A stretch of DNA of 64,000 bases, taken from Noviherbaspirillum cavernae. GTDB lineage: Bacteria; Pseudomonadota; Gammaproteobacteria; Burkholderiales; Burkholderiaceae_D. A program made the translations under genes and the position numbers. A model generated the notes under the pieces. The model did no database searches. It had not been told where the DNA came from and saw only the letters and a program-made list of their open reading frames with translations. The stretch covers positions 1 to 64,000 of the forward strand of contig NZ_QYUN01000002.1 in NCBI RefSeq assembly GCF_003590875.1. The letters are read 5' to 3'. Positions 9,074-17,294 of this stretch are shown in pieces. How positions within the stretch are numbered: the stretch's first letter is position 1; the number at the start of each line of letters is the position of its first letter.

Positions 9074-9832
9074 TCAGCGCGCGATGTCGGAAGGGGTGCC
9101 AGCGGGAATTGTTCTGAAACTTGATTGGACCAGTGCATGTCCGCCGGTCCACAGGCGGGCCCAGCCCGGCGGCCAAGGCAGCGGCGGTCCCGCGTAGGCC
9201 GGCACGCCGCGCCGCACGGCGATCACCGGCAGGCTGTCGGGCACCGGGCCGTCGCGATAGTCCCAGCCGAGGGTAAAGGCGTAATTCGGCAACAGCGCTT
9301 CGCATACGGCGTCAAACCATGCGGTGTGATCCTCGTCACGGCGCAACGCCTGCGCCAGGCCGTGCGGGTCGAATTGCGCCAGCGCCTTCACCAGTTCCGG
9401 CGCGGTCGCGCCCGGCGCGTCCCCCCACCCCATGATCGGATTGAAGTTGTAATCTGCGCCCGAGCCGTACCAGCCTTCGCGCCATGCCCGATCCAGCCAG
9501 TTGCGCTGGCCGGTAAACAGGTGCCAGCGCCAGTGCAAGCCGGACGGCTTCGGCCAGCTGTACAGATAGAGGCGCTGGTAGCCGGCGCGGTGCAGCTCGC
9601 GCACCATCGCCATCAGTCGTGCATGCGGCATGCGGTCGGGCGGATCGCGGCGGAAGCGGATCGGCTCGCCATCGGCATGCTGTAATTCGTCGTGGGAAAG
9701 ATTCAGGTCGAGCGTGCGCACCTCGTCGCCAAAGCGCGCCGACACCCAGCCGGTCAGAAGATTGACGGACGTGACGACGCCATAACCGCGATGGCGATGC
9801 AGAATGACGGTGCCGGGTGCGACGGGTTTCAT
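9074..9832 (-). CDS. Conserved-looking hypothetical protein with a Tudor-like N-terminus
   Basis: A 252-residue soluble protein with no family I can name. Residues 5-45 (GTVILHRHRGYGVVTSVNL, then TGWVSARFGDEVRTLDLN) have the pattern of the small SH3/Tudor-like barrel found in CarD and at the end of UvrD/PcrA helicases: V-x-H-x-x-x-G-x-G-x-V followed by V-x-F and L. The rest is rich in tryptophan and aromatic residues (RLYLYSWPKPSGLHWRWHLF, DRAWREGWYGSGADYNFN). There is no signal peptide or membrane segment. It stands alone on its strand. The domain comparison is pattern memory only. Confidence 0.6.
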   Translation of the reverse strand: MKPVAPGTVILHRHRGYGVVTSVNLLTGWVSARFGDEVRTLDLNLSHDELQHADGEPIRFRRDPPDRMPHARLMAMVRELHRAGYQRLYLYSWPKPSGLHWRWHLFTGQRNWLDRAWREGWYGSGADYNFNPIMGWGDAPGATAPELVKALAQFDPHGLAQALRRDEDHTAWFDAVCEALLPNYAFTLGWDYRDGPVPDSLPVIAVRRGVPAYAGPPLPWPPGWARLWTGGHALVQSSFRTIPAGTPSDIAR

Positions 9833-10420
9833 GTGTCAAGAATACGCGTAATCAAATCAACGAAGTTGTGCGGCCGTGCATGCGCGATACGGAATATCCG
9901 TCATGCGATTGTGCCGCCTGCTTTCGGCGCATGAACTTGCGCATTCGCATTGCAAGTCCGGATGATGCAACGCAGGAAATTTTTCCGGACAGACATGAGA
10001 CTGGCAGGAATGGGATGAGTTCAAGCGTAGCGGGATTTTTCTGCCGCTTGGCAAGAAGATGAAAGCGTTGCCGGAAGGCCGACTTCTGTCGCGGAAGCCT
10101 CCACCCATTCCCGTCCAACCCCACCTGCCAAGCGGCTCCGAAGCTTTTCCCATCCGGGAGGCCGGTCCTGTCGTCAGCGTCATTCAATCACAAGTCCGTG
10201 GCATGCACCAACGGCATTGCGGCCCTGCTGCGCAGCATCAACCTCTCCGCATTCAGACGCAAAAAACGCATGCGACACAACAACATGCTGATGCGCGGAA
10301 TATTTTTGTGGACGTGAACCGGATGGCAGTGTGAAACTGCTTCGTACCGTTCAAGTTTGTCATCATGTTTGTCGCTAACAACGATGTCATCCGGTTTTAA
10401 TTTGCCATAAGGAAAAGCCC
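9833..10420. other. 588-base stretch without a convincing gene
   Basis: Open frames here are short, lack ribosome sites and encode low-complexity arginine/proline-rich text. One structure stands out: CCGCTTGGCA at 10045-10054 and its exact inverse TGCCAAGCGG at 10126-10135, 71 bases apart, which could form the base of a long hairpin. No T-tract or promoter goes with it. The last 15 bases hold AAGGAAA, the ribosome site of the next gene. Confidence 0.4.
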
Positions 10421-11368
10421 ATGTTGCTGCCGTTACGCCGCCGCTCCCTGCCCCTCATGCTGTTGGCATCGATTCTGGTTTCCGCGTGCGGAGGCGGTGG
10501 TGGAGACAGCGCCGCGCCCGCTTCGCGAGCAGTGACGACAATCGCGATCCAGGAACCTGGTGCGCCGACAGTCACTGGCAATACCGCGCTCGACGGCATC
10601 AACTGGTTCAATTTCCGGCGGCAGCAATTGGGACTGTCGACACTGACACGCAGCAATACGCTCGATGCAAGCGCGCAAGGCCATTCCAACTATCAGGCGA
10701 TCAACGGCGTCATCAGTCACGTTCAAACGATGGGCATGCCCGGCTTCACCGGAGCCAGCCTGGCCAATCGGCTTGCCGCGGCCGGTTACAACTTCACGCA
10801 GGGCAGCCATGCCTATGGTGAAGTGATTTCCAGCACCTCCTCGACTTCCGGCGTATATGCCGCCGAAGGCTTGATCACCGCGATCTACCATCGCTTCGTG
10901 ATCCTGGAGCCGATGTTCAAGGAGATTGGCGCAGGCACGGCAGTCTCGGCAGGCGGCTACACGTATTTCACGACCAACTTTGGCGCGAACGGCTTGGAAA
11001 CCGGGCTGGGCAAAGGAAACATTGTCACGTATCCGTTCAAAGACCAGCTGCGCGTACCGAGGAATTTCTTCAGCGACGACGAGCTGCCCGATCCGGTGCC
11101 CGGCAAGAATGAAGTCGGCTTCCCGATCAGTATCCACGCCGACATCCTCGCGACCGTGACGGTGCAGAGCTTCACCGTGCAGCCGCGCGGCGGAGCGAGC
11201 CTGCCGGTGCAGCTGCTGGCCCGCGCAAACGATGCGAAGACCCCGACTTCGGTAGCCGCGATCGTTCCGCTTGATCCGCTCACAGCTGGGACCACCTACG
11301 ACGTGCAGTTCGCCGGCACGGTCAATGGCGTCAATGTGACGCGTTCCTGGTCATTCACCACGCAGTGA
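10421..11368 (+). CDS. CAP/SCP-domain lipoprotein
   Basis: A 315-residue lipoprotein with a CAP (cysteine-rich secretory/SCP) domain, a fold of secreted proteins in bacteria that mostly lack a known enzyme role. The signal peptide SLPLMLLASILVSACGGGGG has its lipobox cysteine at residue 23. The CAP core spans about residues 55-190: INWFNFRRQQLGLSTLTRS, then QGHSNYQAINGVISHVQ with the conserved histidine, then AYGEVIS with the conserved glutamate. The last 100 residues form a separate beta-rich tail. The start is supported by AAGGAAA upstream. Like the other lipoprotein here, it has a five-glycine run after the cysteine, probably a surface linker. Confidence 0.83.
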   Translation: MLLPLRRRSLPLMLLASILVSACGGGGGDSAAPASRAVTTIAIQEPGAPTVTGNTALDGINWFNFRRQQLGLSTLTRSNTLDASAQGHSNYQAINGVISHVQTMGMPGFTGASLANRLAAAGYNFTQGSHAYGEVISSTSSTSGVYAAEGLITAIYHRFVILEPMFKEIGAGTAVSAGGYTYFTTNFGANGLETGLGKGNIVTYPFKDQLRVPRNFFSDDELPDPVPGKNEVGFPISIHADILATVTVQSFTVQPRGGASLPVQLLARANDAKTPTSVAAIVPLDPLTAGTTYDVQFAGTVNGVNVTRSWSFTTQ

Positions 11369-11410
11369 CGCCTTGAGTTTGATGCGAAATCGACAAATTT
11401 ACATGTGACT

Positions 11411-11431
11411 TTTGCATTTAAAAGATGCAAA
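11411..11431. promoter_or_regulatory. Operator-like palindrome
   Basis: TTTGCAT and ATGCAAA form perfect 7-base arms around TTAAAAG. A half-site TCTGCATATAAAAG follows 20 bases later, repeating the same motif. It lies upstream of the promoter of the small membrane peptide gene and could be a repressor site. No regulator is known for it. Confidence 0.35.
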
Positions 11432-11480
11432 ACTGCGGTTTCTGCATATAAAAGAACGATTTTCCAGTCCTGATTTTTCC

Positions 11481-11508
11481 TTGTGGAAAACGACGAATTG
11501 GCTATGCT
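11481..11508 (+). promoter_or_regulatory. Probable sigma70 promoter of a small peptide gene
   Basis: TTGTGG and TATGCT are 16 bases apart, about 45 bases before the 33-codon reading frame. The -35 box matches four of six consensus bases. Confidence 0.4.
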
Positions 11509-11554
11509 TAGGGGGCCGGTCATCATTGCCGGCCCGCCACATTGGAAGCAAGCC

Positions 11555-11656
11555 ATGACCATCAACAAGAACAAACTGCACGCCGCCCTTTGCATGCTCG
11601 CCTCTGCCGCAGTCAGCATCGCAATGATCTATTGGGTACTCAACGCACTCCTCTGA
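11555..11656 (+). CDS. Possible 33-residue single-pass membrane peptide
   Basis: The frame encodes 33 residues: MTINKNKLHAALCMLA followed by SAAVSIAMIYWVLNALL. The first eight residues are polar and basic, and residues 9-33 form one hydrophobic segment of about 22-25 residues, so an inner-membrane peptide with a cytoplasmic N-terminus is likely. GGAAG stands six bases before the ATG and a plausible promoter lies 45 bases upstream. It is too short for routine gene calling. No family is recognised. Chance hydrophobic frames of this size do occur, so this stays a candidate. Confidence 0.45.
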   Translation: MTINKNKLHAALCMLASAAVSIAMIYWVLNALL

Positions 11657-11870
11657 CCGCCCGACTCGGTGCTGTCGTGCGGCCCGGATATTTACCCACA
11701 TTTGCTGTGGTCAATTCTGTGGACAACCCGGAATAACATGGCTTATGTGCATGATTCAAAAGGGAAAATTGTTCCTGATTAAAATCAATGCAGCAAGACG
11801 TTCGCACACTGCCAATGCGGCGTAATATGCATTTGGCATCCGCCGTACCGCGGTGGCGGAAGGATGCGAA

Positions 11871-12347
11871 ATGAACGCAAAAACCCGTTTCATCCAGGCC
11901 GGCCTTGCGCTGCTCGTCGCCATGCCGGTACCGCATGCAGCGGCACAATCCGACATCTCCAGCTTCGCCTTCGTGCAGGAGGACGGCTCCTTGCGCATCA
12001 GCGGTTATCGCATCATGCTCTACGGCATCTACATCCCGCCCACCGAGCGTACCTGTTATACCTTTGTCAGGCCGATCCCCTGCGGAACGCGCGCATCACT
12101 GGCGCTCGACTTCAAGATATCCGGCTACTTCGTCCACTGTGTCAAGCGGGCCGAATACCCCGACGGCAGCCTCGTCGCCAGCTGCAGGGCCGGCAACGAA
12201 GACTTGAGCGAATGGATGCTGCAGCATGGCTGGGCGCTTGCGCTGCCCGATGCGCCATTTCAATACGGAGCGATGGAAAGCGTTGCGCGTGCAAGAGGCA
12301 TCGGCGTCTGGGGTGTGCCGATCGATGCGATCGGGCCGCGGCGTTAA
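11871..12347 (+). CDS. Secreted SNase-like protein with degenerate active site
   Basis: A 158-residue protein with a signal peptide (RFIQAGLALLVAMPVPHAAA) and one staphylococcal-nuclease-like fold, expected in the periplasm. Fold markers are GYRIMLYGIYIPPTE (where nucleases read I-D-x-P-E), CGTRASLALDF, GSLVASCRAGNEDLSEWML and HGWALALPD with a final ARARGIGVWG. The calcium-ligand aspartate is replaced by tyrosine, and the second catalytic arginine (DRYGR in active enzymes) is absent from AEYPDGS, so it is probably not a nuclease. Five cysteines in the mature protein may form disulfides. The ATG is chosen for GGAAGGA six bases upstream. Its role is unknown. Confidence 0.72.
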   Translation: MNAKTRFIQAGLALLVAMPVPHAAAQSDISSFAFVQEDGSLRISGYRIMLYGIYIPPTERTCYTFVRPIPCGTRASLALDFKISGYFVHCVKRAEYPDGSLVASCRAGNEDLSEWMLQHGWALALPDAPFQYGAMESVARARGIGVWGVPIDAIGPRR

Positions 12348-12385
12348 CGCACCTTGTGCGCCTTCGTTCGAATGGCGAAAAAAGG

Positions 12386-12406
12386 AAACCCGCTCGTGGC
12401 GGGTTT
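12386..12406 (+). terminator. Probable terminator after the SNase-like gene
   Basis: AAACCCGC pairs with GCGGGTTT around TCGTG. The T-tract is short (three), so it may be weak; the A-tract before it would serve the minus strand. Confidence 0.55.
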
Positions 12407-12630
12407 GTAAAATAGCCTGATGTTGGCTGGGGATATCGATCTGCGCGAACTTTGCTTTGCGGTACCGGCGATGGGGCCGCAAACGGTCTGTCTCGCGAGT
12501 GGAATTTTCAGACAGGCAGAAACTTCTTCAACCGATCGATCGGCTAGGTGATCTCCGTGGATTCTACCAGTGCCGCATTGAATGTAAATATTTTGCAACA
12601 CGAAATGACGGGATTTTTCCGGTTTCGGCC

Positions 12631-12696
12631 AAAAAAAAGCCCGCAGACCTTGCGGTTGCGGGCTAAATCCAATTCAAGAAGAGTTGGAGGAGACAG
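12631..12696 (-). ncRNA. Small RNA candidate with exposed anti-Shine-Dalgarno motif
   Basis: Read on the minus strand, a TATAGT -10 box (12702-12707) is followed about seven bases later by CTGTCTCCTCCAACTC, then a short CCAA/TTGG hairpin, and then GCCCGCA pairing with TGCGGGC and a run of eight T. The transcript would be about 66 bases with CUCCUCC unpaired near its 5 prime end. This matches what I remember of the Betaproteobacteria toxic small RNA family: about 65 bases, with an anti-SD motif that blocks translation when overexpressed. It lies between mnmE's terminator and the SNase-like gene, with no protein frame over it. The terminator is certain; the family assignment is from memory. Confidence 0.6.
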
Positions 12697-12780
12697 GAGA
12701 GACTATATCGCGCCGCAGCAAATCAGTCTGCTTTATTGTGGTGATAACAGATATGTACATGCGTTATAACTGTGACCATC

Positions 12781-12816
12781 AATAAAAAGAGCCCGCCAAC
12801 ATGCGCTGGCGGGCTC
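12781..12816 (-). terminator. Terminator of mnmE
   Basis: On the minus strand GAGCCCGCCA pairs perfectly with TGGCGGGCTC around an eight-base loop and is followed by TTTTTATT. It lies 100 bases past the mnmE stop. Confidence 0.88.
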
Positions 12817-12915
12817 CCGGTCTCCTTCATCCTGAGGTGGATTTTTTTTAGTGCGAGCGCATATTACACCGCAATGAAATGAATTTCGCTGTCAGACAAA
12901 TAACTTTTCTGCGCA

Positions 12916-14298
12916 TTATTTGCCGATGCAGAAGCGGCTGAAAATCACGCCCAGCAAGTCGTCGGACGTGAATTCGCCCGTGATGCTGTTCAGGGCTTCC
13001 TGTGTCAGCCGCAATTCCTCCGCCAGCAGGTCCAGTGCCTGATCGTTGATCTGGCTCTCTTTCGATGCATGTTCGGCCGCGACTTCGAGGTGCGTACGTG
13101 CCGCCTTCAGTGCCAGCAAGTGCCGCTCGCGTGCCAGAAAACGCGATTCGCCCGTTTGCTGCCAGCCGGCTACCCGCAGCAGTTCAGTGCGCAGCAAATC
13201 CATGCCGATCCGGTCGGTGGCCGACAGATACACATGGGTCGCATCCGGCATGCGGTCGATCGCCGGCTTGTGTCCTGACAAGTCGATCTTGTTCCAGACC
13301 CGCATGACGGGCACGTTTGCCGGCAGGCGCTCGACGATTTCCTCGTCGGCGCGGGTCGGGCCGCGCGTGGCGTCGAGCAGGTGCAGGATCACGTCGGCCT
13401 TGCGTACCTCGCCCCAGGTGCGCTCGATGCCGATGCGCTCGACCTCGTCGCCGCCGTCGCGGATGCCGGCGGTGTCGATGATATTGAGCGGCACGCCTTC
13501 CATCTGGATCGTTTCGCTCACCTTGTCGCGCGTGGTGCCGGCGATCGGCGTGACGATGGCGACGTCAGCACCGGCCAGCGCATTGAGCAGGGACGACTTG
13601 CCGACGTTCGGCTGCCCGGCGAGCACGATGTTGAGCCCGTCGCGCAGCAGTGCGCCCTGCGCCGCCTCATTGAAAACCGCGTCGAGATTCTGGCGGATGC
13701 GTTCCAGTTGGCCGCGCGCATCGGATTTTTCGAGGAAGTCGATTTCCTCTTCCGGGAAATCCAGCGTCGCTTCCACCAGCATGCGCAGATGCACGACCTT
13801 GCCGACGAGTTCGTGGATGGTGTTTGAAAACACGCCGGACAAGGATTGCGACGCGGATTTCGCCGCCGCTTCGGTCGATGCCTCGATCAGGTCGGCCACC
13901 GCCTCGGCTTGCGCCAGATCGAGCTTGTCGTTGAGGAAGGCGCGGTGCGTGAATTCGCCCGGCTGCGCCACGCGCAGTGCGATCTCCTGTCCGGCCTCGA
14001 TGCAGCGTGCCAGCAGCATTTGCATCACGACCGGTCCGCCATGCCCTTGCAGTTCCAGCACGTCTTCGCCGGTATAGGAGTGCGGCGCCTTGAAGTAGAT
14101 GGCAATGCCTTGATCGATCACGCTGCCGTCGGCATTCTTGAAGGGAAGGTAGGTGGCGTGGCGTGCCTGCAAATGTGTGGTACCGCAGACTGCCTGCATG
14201 ACGGAAGAAATGTCTTTGCCGGAAATGCGGACAACGCCGATGCCGCCGCGTCCGGGCGCGGTCGCAATGGCGGCGATGGGGGAGGAGTCGTAGTTCAT
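12916..14298 (-). CDS. mnmE: tRNA modification GTPase MnmE (TrmE)
   Basis: MnmE, working with MnmG, adds the aminomethyl or carboxymethylaminomethyl group to U34 of certain tRNAs; it acts in the cytosol as a dimer. The 460-residue protein has the N-terminal formyl-THF-binding domain ([20 protein letters not shown]), a helical domain and an inserted G domain with G1 GQPNVGKS at 228-235, GTTRDK, DTAGIRD and NKIDLSG. The C-terminal CIGK, whose cysteine is conserved in this family, is present. The start ATG is chosen by family length and the [16 protein letters not shown] start; an upstream ATG would add 13 unlikely residues. It lies downstream of yidC but behind a terminator. Confidence 0.96.
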   Translation of the reverse strand: MNYDSSPIAAIATAPGRGGIGVVRISGKDISSVMQAVCGTTHLQARHATYLPFKNADGSVIDQGIAIYFKAPHSYTGEDVLELQGHGGPVVMQMLLARCIEAGQEIALRVAQPGEFTHRAFLNDKLDLAQAEAVADLIEASTEAAAKSASQSLSGVFSNTIHELVGKVVHLRMLVEATLDFPEEEIDFLEKSDARGQLERIRQNLDAVFNEAAQGALLRDGLNIVLAGQPNVGKSSLLNALAGADVAIVTPIAGTTRDKVSETIQMEGVPLNIIDTAGIRDGGDEVERIGIERTWGEVRKADVILHLLDATRGPTRADEEIVERLPANVPVMRVWNKIDLSGHKPAIDRMPDATHVYLSATDRIGMDLLRTELLRVAGWQQTGESRFLARERHLLALKAARTHLEVAAEHASKESQINDQALDLLAEELRLTQEALNSITGEFTSDDLLGVIFSRFCIGK

Positions 14299-14336
14299 GA
14301 AAACAATTTTAGCTTTGGTTGCACTTTTTTGATGCA

Positions 14337-14367
14337 ATAAAAAAGCCCGTGAAACAGCATCACGGGC
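14337..14367 (-). terminator. Terminator between yidC and mnmE
   Basis: GCCCGTGA pairs with TCACGGGC around a seven-base loop. On the minus strand it is followed by TTTTTTATT, so it ends the rpmH-rnpA-yidD-yidC transcript; T-rich flanks on both sides allow either direction. Confidence 0.85.
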
Positions 14368-14418
14368 TTCTTTTGCAGACAGTTGATCAAGAGCATCCTG
14401 ATCAACTGACTGTCACGG

Positions 14419-16074
14419 TCATTTTGACGATTGAGCGCCTTCGATCTTGCGCGTGATTACCCACTGCTGAGCAATCGACAGGATGTTGTTCACCACCCAG
14501 TACAGCACGAGGCCGGCCGGGAAGAAGAAAAACATCACCGAGAACACGATCGGCATGAACATCATCACCTTGGCCTGAATCGGATCGGGCGGTGTCGGAT
14601 TCAGCTTGGTCTGGATGAACATCGTCACGGCCATCACGATCGGCAGGATGTAGAACGGGTCGGGCGATGCCAGATCCTGGATCCAGCCGAGCCACGGTGC
14701 ATTGCGCATCTCGACGCTGGCCAGCAGCACCCAGTACAACGCGATGAATACCGGGATCTGCACCACGATCGGCAGGCAGCCGCCGAGCGGATTGATCTTC
14801 TCTGTCTTGTACAGCTCCATCATCGCCTGATTCATCTTGGCAGGATCGGACTTGAAGCGCTCGCGGATCGATTGCATCTTCGGCGTGACGGTTTTCATCT
14901 TCGCCATGCTGCGGTAGCTGGCTGCCGACAGCGGGAAGAAGGCGAGCTTGATCAGGATCGTCAGCACGATGATGGTCCAGCCCCAGTTGCCAAGCACCTT
15001 GTGGATCTGATCCATCAGCCAGAAAATCGGCTTGGCGACGATGGTGAGCCAGCCGTAATCCTTGACCAGGTCAAAGCCGGGGGCGACCTTTTCGAGGATT
15101 GCCGATTCCTGCGGGCCGGAATACAGGCGGGATTCCATGACGCTGGTCGCACCCGGCGCAATGGCACCCAAGGGCAGAATGTTGCCGACGGCATACAGGT
15201 TGGTATCGACCTTCTTCGTGTAGATTTCGCGCACCACTTTTTCCGGTGGCACGAAAGCCGACACGAAATAGTGCTGCACCAGCGCGATCCAGCCGTTGTC
15301 GGCCTTGGTGGCGTGGGTGGCCTTGCCTTTTTCGATGTCTTCGAAGGTCAGCTTCTGGAACTTGTCGGCGTCGGTATATATCACCGGGCCGGTAAAGGTG
15401 CTGTAGAAATACGATTCACCGGCCGGCTTGTTGCCGTCACGAACCAGTTGCAGATACAGCGATGGATTGATCGGCGCGCCGCTGCTGTTGACGACTTCAT
15501 GCTTGACGCCGATGGTGTAATCGCCGCGTTTGAAGGTGTAGGTCTTGACCAGCTTGACGCCGCCCTGCTCGGATTCGAGCACCAGCTGCAGCTCGTTTGC
15601 GCCATCGAGCGCGCGCGGGCCCGGTTTGGCGACGAAGGCCGATTTGTGATTCGGGAAGGCGCCGCCGATCAGGCCGGTCTGGCCGAGATAGGTGCGCTCT
15701 GGGCTGGAGTCGAACAGCACCATGTTCTTCGTCGGCTCGACCGAATCCTTGTGCTTCAGCAGTTCCAGCCGCTTCAGTTCGCCGCCCACGGTGTCGATAT
15801 CCGCCTTGACGATGTCGGTGGTGATGGTGATTCGTTCGCTTGGCGCAACCGTCGTGCCGCCGGGGACTGTTGAGGGAGCAGTGCTTCCTGCGGTCGATGC
15901 CTGCGGCAGATCCGATTTCGCGCCGCCCGGCGTGGTGCCGGCGGCCGGCTTGGCCGGCTGCGTTGCGGTCGGGAAGAACATCGACTGCTTGCCGTTATAG
16001 CGCATCCAGTTGTCCCACAAGAGCAGCAACGATAGTGAGAACACAACCCACAGGACGGTACGTCGGATATCCAT
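14419..16074 (-). CDS. yidC: Membrane protein insertase YidC
   Basis: YidC (Oxa1/Alb3 family) inserts and folds inner-membrane proteins, alone or with SecYEG. The 551 residues show the N-terminal membrane anchor ([20 protein letters not shown]), a low-complexity proline/threonine linker, a large periplasmic beta-sandwich domain (about 85-345) and the conserved C-terminal core of five segments. The core includes [20 protein letters not shown], the hydrophilic-groove segments and the final [20 protein letters not shown]. The length is normal for a gamma/betaproteobacterial YidC. It ends the operon rpmH-rnpA-yidD-yidC, separated from yidD by only 32 bases. Confidence 0.97.
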   Translation of the reverse strand: MDIRRTVLWVVFSLSLLLLWDNWMRYNGKQSMFFPTATQPAKPAAGTTPGGAKSDLPQASTAGSTAPSTVPGGTTVAPSERITITTDIVKADIDTVGGELKRLELLKHKDSVEPTKNMVLFDSSPERTYLGQTGLIGGAFPNHKSAFVAKPGPRALDGANELQLVLESEQGGVKLVKTYTFKRGDYTIGVKHEVVNSSGAPINPSLYLQLVRDGNKPAGESYFYSTFTGPVIYTDADKFQKLTFEDIEKGKATHATKADNGWIALVQHYFVSAFVPPEKVVREIYTKKVDTNLYAVGNILPLGAIAPGATSVMESRLYSGPQESAILEKVAPGFDLVKDYGWLTIVAKPIFWLMDQIHKVLGNWGWTIIVLTILIKLAFFPLSAASYRSMAKMKTVTPKMQSIRERFKSDPAKMNQAMMELYKTEKINPLGGCLPIVVQIPVFIALYWVLLASVEMRNAPWLGWIQDLASPDPFYILPIVMAVTMFIQTKLNPTPPDPIQAKVMMFMPIVFSVMFFFFPAGLVLYWVVNNILSIAQQWVITRKIEGAQSSK

Positions 16075-16106
16075 ATGTATATTTTCAAGAAAGAATAGTC
16101 GGGAAT

Positions 16107-16361
16107 TCAGGTGTGGCGCCGCTCGGCGGCGCGACCAATGCGGGATGCCTTGTCAGGTACCGGATCGAGCCCGCCCGGATGCCACGGATGGCACTTGCAC
16201 AGCCGCCTCGTCGCCAGCGCGCCGCCTTTCAGCGCGCCGTGGTCGCGGATGGCTTGCGTTGCGTAGTCGGAGCAGCTCGGGTAAAAGCGGCAATTCTGAC
16301 CGAGAAAAGGACTGATGCCCAGCTGATACCCGCGCAACAGCAGCAACAGCAGCGTTTTCAT
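16107..16361 (-). CDS. yidD: Membrane protein insertion efficiency factor YidD
   Basis: An 84-residue peripheral membrane protein thought to help YidC-dependent insertion. It has the amphipathic start [20 protein letters not shown] and the family core [19 protein letters not shown], then [16 protein letters not shown] with the conserved cysteines and histidine. Its ATG overlaps the rnpA stop by four bases, so translation is coupled. The C-terminal 15 residues are variable in the family. Confidence 0.95.
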   Translation of the reverse strand: MKTLLLLLLRGYQLGISPFLGQNCRFYPSCSDYATQAIRDHGALKGGALATRRLCKCHPWHPGGLDPVPDKASRIGRAAERRHT

Positions 16362-16732
16362 CCCTTGTCCTCCGCCTTCGAGCGCGATAGTAGCAGCTGT
16401 GCGAGTTCCGTGCGCAACTCCGCCTTCAGTCGCGCCGACGTTGCCGGCCCGGTCTTCGAGTTCACCGGCCTGGACAGGCGCACGATGCAGTCGAGTGCAG
16501 GCAGTGCTGCCTGCCGGAACAGCTCGCGCGTGATGCGCTTGATCGTGTTGCGGGTAACGGCGCGCGGCGCGAAGCGCTTGGCTGCAACGATGCCAAGGCG
16601 GGCGTGATTCAGTTGGTTGCTGCGGGTGTAAAGCACAAAGTGTGCAGTCCGGAATGCGGGCCGCAAACGAAAAACGGATGAAAATTCATCCGTTTTAACG
16701 ATACGCCGATCGCGTGAGTAATCTCCGGTCAC
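16358..16732 (-). CDS. rnpA: Ribonuclease P protein component
   Basis: The protein subunit that helps the RNase P RNA cleave tRNA 5 prime leaders. The 124-residue basic protein has the family signature [10 protein letters not shown] at residues 61-70 and an aromatic N-terminal strand [19 protein letters not shown]. It sits between rpmH and yidD, the usual bacterial order, and overlaps yidD by four bases. The RNase P RNA gene itself is not in this window. Confidence 0.95.
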   Translation of the reverse strand: MTGDYSRDRRIVKTDEFSSVFRLRPAFRTAHFVLYTRSNQLNHARLGIVAAKRFAPRAVTRNTIKRITRELFRQAALPALDCIVRLSRPVNSKTGPATSARLKAELRTELAQLLLSRSKAEDKG

Positions 16733-16762
16733 GCCAGCAGCTTGAGCAGTGCAAGGTCCGGC

Positions 16763-16897
16763 TTATACAGCCAGACGCTTGCGACCCTTGGCGCGGCGTG
16801 CATTCAGCACGGCACGGCCGCTGCGGGTTGCCATGCGAACGCGAAAGCCATGAGTGCGCTTGCGGCGAACGACGGAAGGTTGGTAGGTACGTTTCAT
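16763..16897 (-). CDS. rpmH: Ribosomal protein bL34
   Basis: A 44-residue, strongly basic protein of the large ribosomal subunit. It reads [18 protein letters not shown], then [20 protein letters not shown], then RKRLAV, the complete family pattern. It is first in the minus-strand operon that continues to rnpA, yidD and yidC. A consensus promoter lies about 105 bases upstream, inside the origin intergenic region. Confidence 0.98.
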   Translation of the reverse strand: MKRTYQPSVVRRKRTHGFRVRMATRSGRAVLNARRAKGRKRLAV

Positions 16898-17001
16898 TGT
16901 TGGTCTCGCTAGTCAGCAATAGGGAATTGGATGATCACGTCAGCCATCGGGTTTCATGCCCTCGGCACAAAACACAGCAAGCGACAGGCAGTGAACCCGC
17001 A

Positions 17002-17031
17002 ATTAAACATCACTTTCTGCTTGTGTGTCAA
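17002..17031 (-). promoter_or_regulatory. Promoter of the rpmH-rnpA-yidD-yidC operon
   Basis: On the minus strand TTGACA (perfect -35) and TTTAAT are separated by 18 bases, pointing to rpmH about 105 bases downstream. Confidence 0.7.
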
Positions 17032-17094
17032 TCACTTAGCACGTCCGTGGCCGATTCGGCAAGGGCTTTCGTGATTCGGAAACAGCTCCGCGCC

Positions 17095-17103
17095 TGTGGA
17101 TAA
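17095..17103 (-). promoter_or_regulatory. DnaA box, perfect consensus
   Basis: TGTGGATAA, the inverse of TTATCCACA, lies in the rpmH-dnaA interval, 16 bases before a TAGAAT -10-like box. Its position suggests both origin function and autorepression of dnaA. Confidence 0.75.
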
Positions 17104-17294
17104 CTTTGCCCATCAAAGGTAGAATAGCCGGATCATGTGGCGCGTCCCTGCCGTCCCGTTGTGTTTCAAAACTTGCCGCTTTGCATGTCATTTTCCATGC
17201 GACGGCGTGCCGGACGGTGTCTTGAACGCCGAGGCGAAGCCGACGCAAGGGCATGACGATCCATTTCGCCCACATCCTTTTCACTAGATAATTC

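Larger units (their letters stand above)
12348..12915. other. 568-base intergenic region between the SNase-like gene and mnmE
   Basis: It contains a weak plus-strand terminator at its left end, the small RNA candidate near its middle and the strong mnmE terminator on the right. No protein-coding frame with a ribosome site is seen. The stretch from 12410 to 12620 shows nothing I can interpret. Confidence 0.5.
16898..17294. other. Chromosomal replication origin region (oriC), rpmH-dnaA interval
   Basis: This 397-base gap between divergent rpmH and dnaA is the classical bacterial origin position. It holds one perfect DnaA box, the rpmH promoter, and a possible dnaA -10 box TAGAAT at 17120-17125 just after the DnaA box. 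No protein frame with a ribosome site is seen. Only one perfect box is visible by eye; weaker boxes may exist. The origin could also extend into the dnaA-dnaN gap, which holds another perfect box. Confidence 0.65.

Noticed and set aside
10059..10334. Possible 91-codon gene in the 9.8-10.4 kb gap
   Set aside because: Proline/glutamine/histidine-rich text, no ribosome site, no hydrophobic core; looks non-coding.
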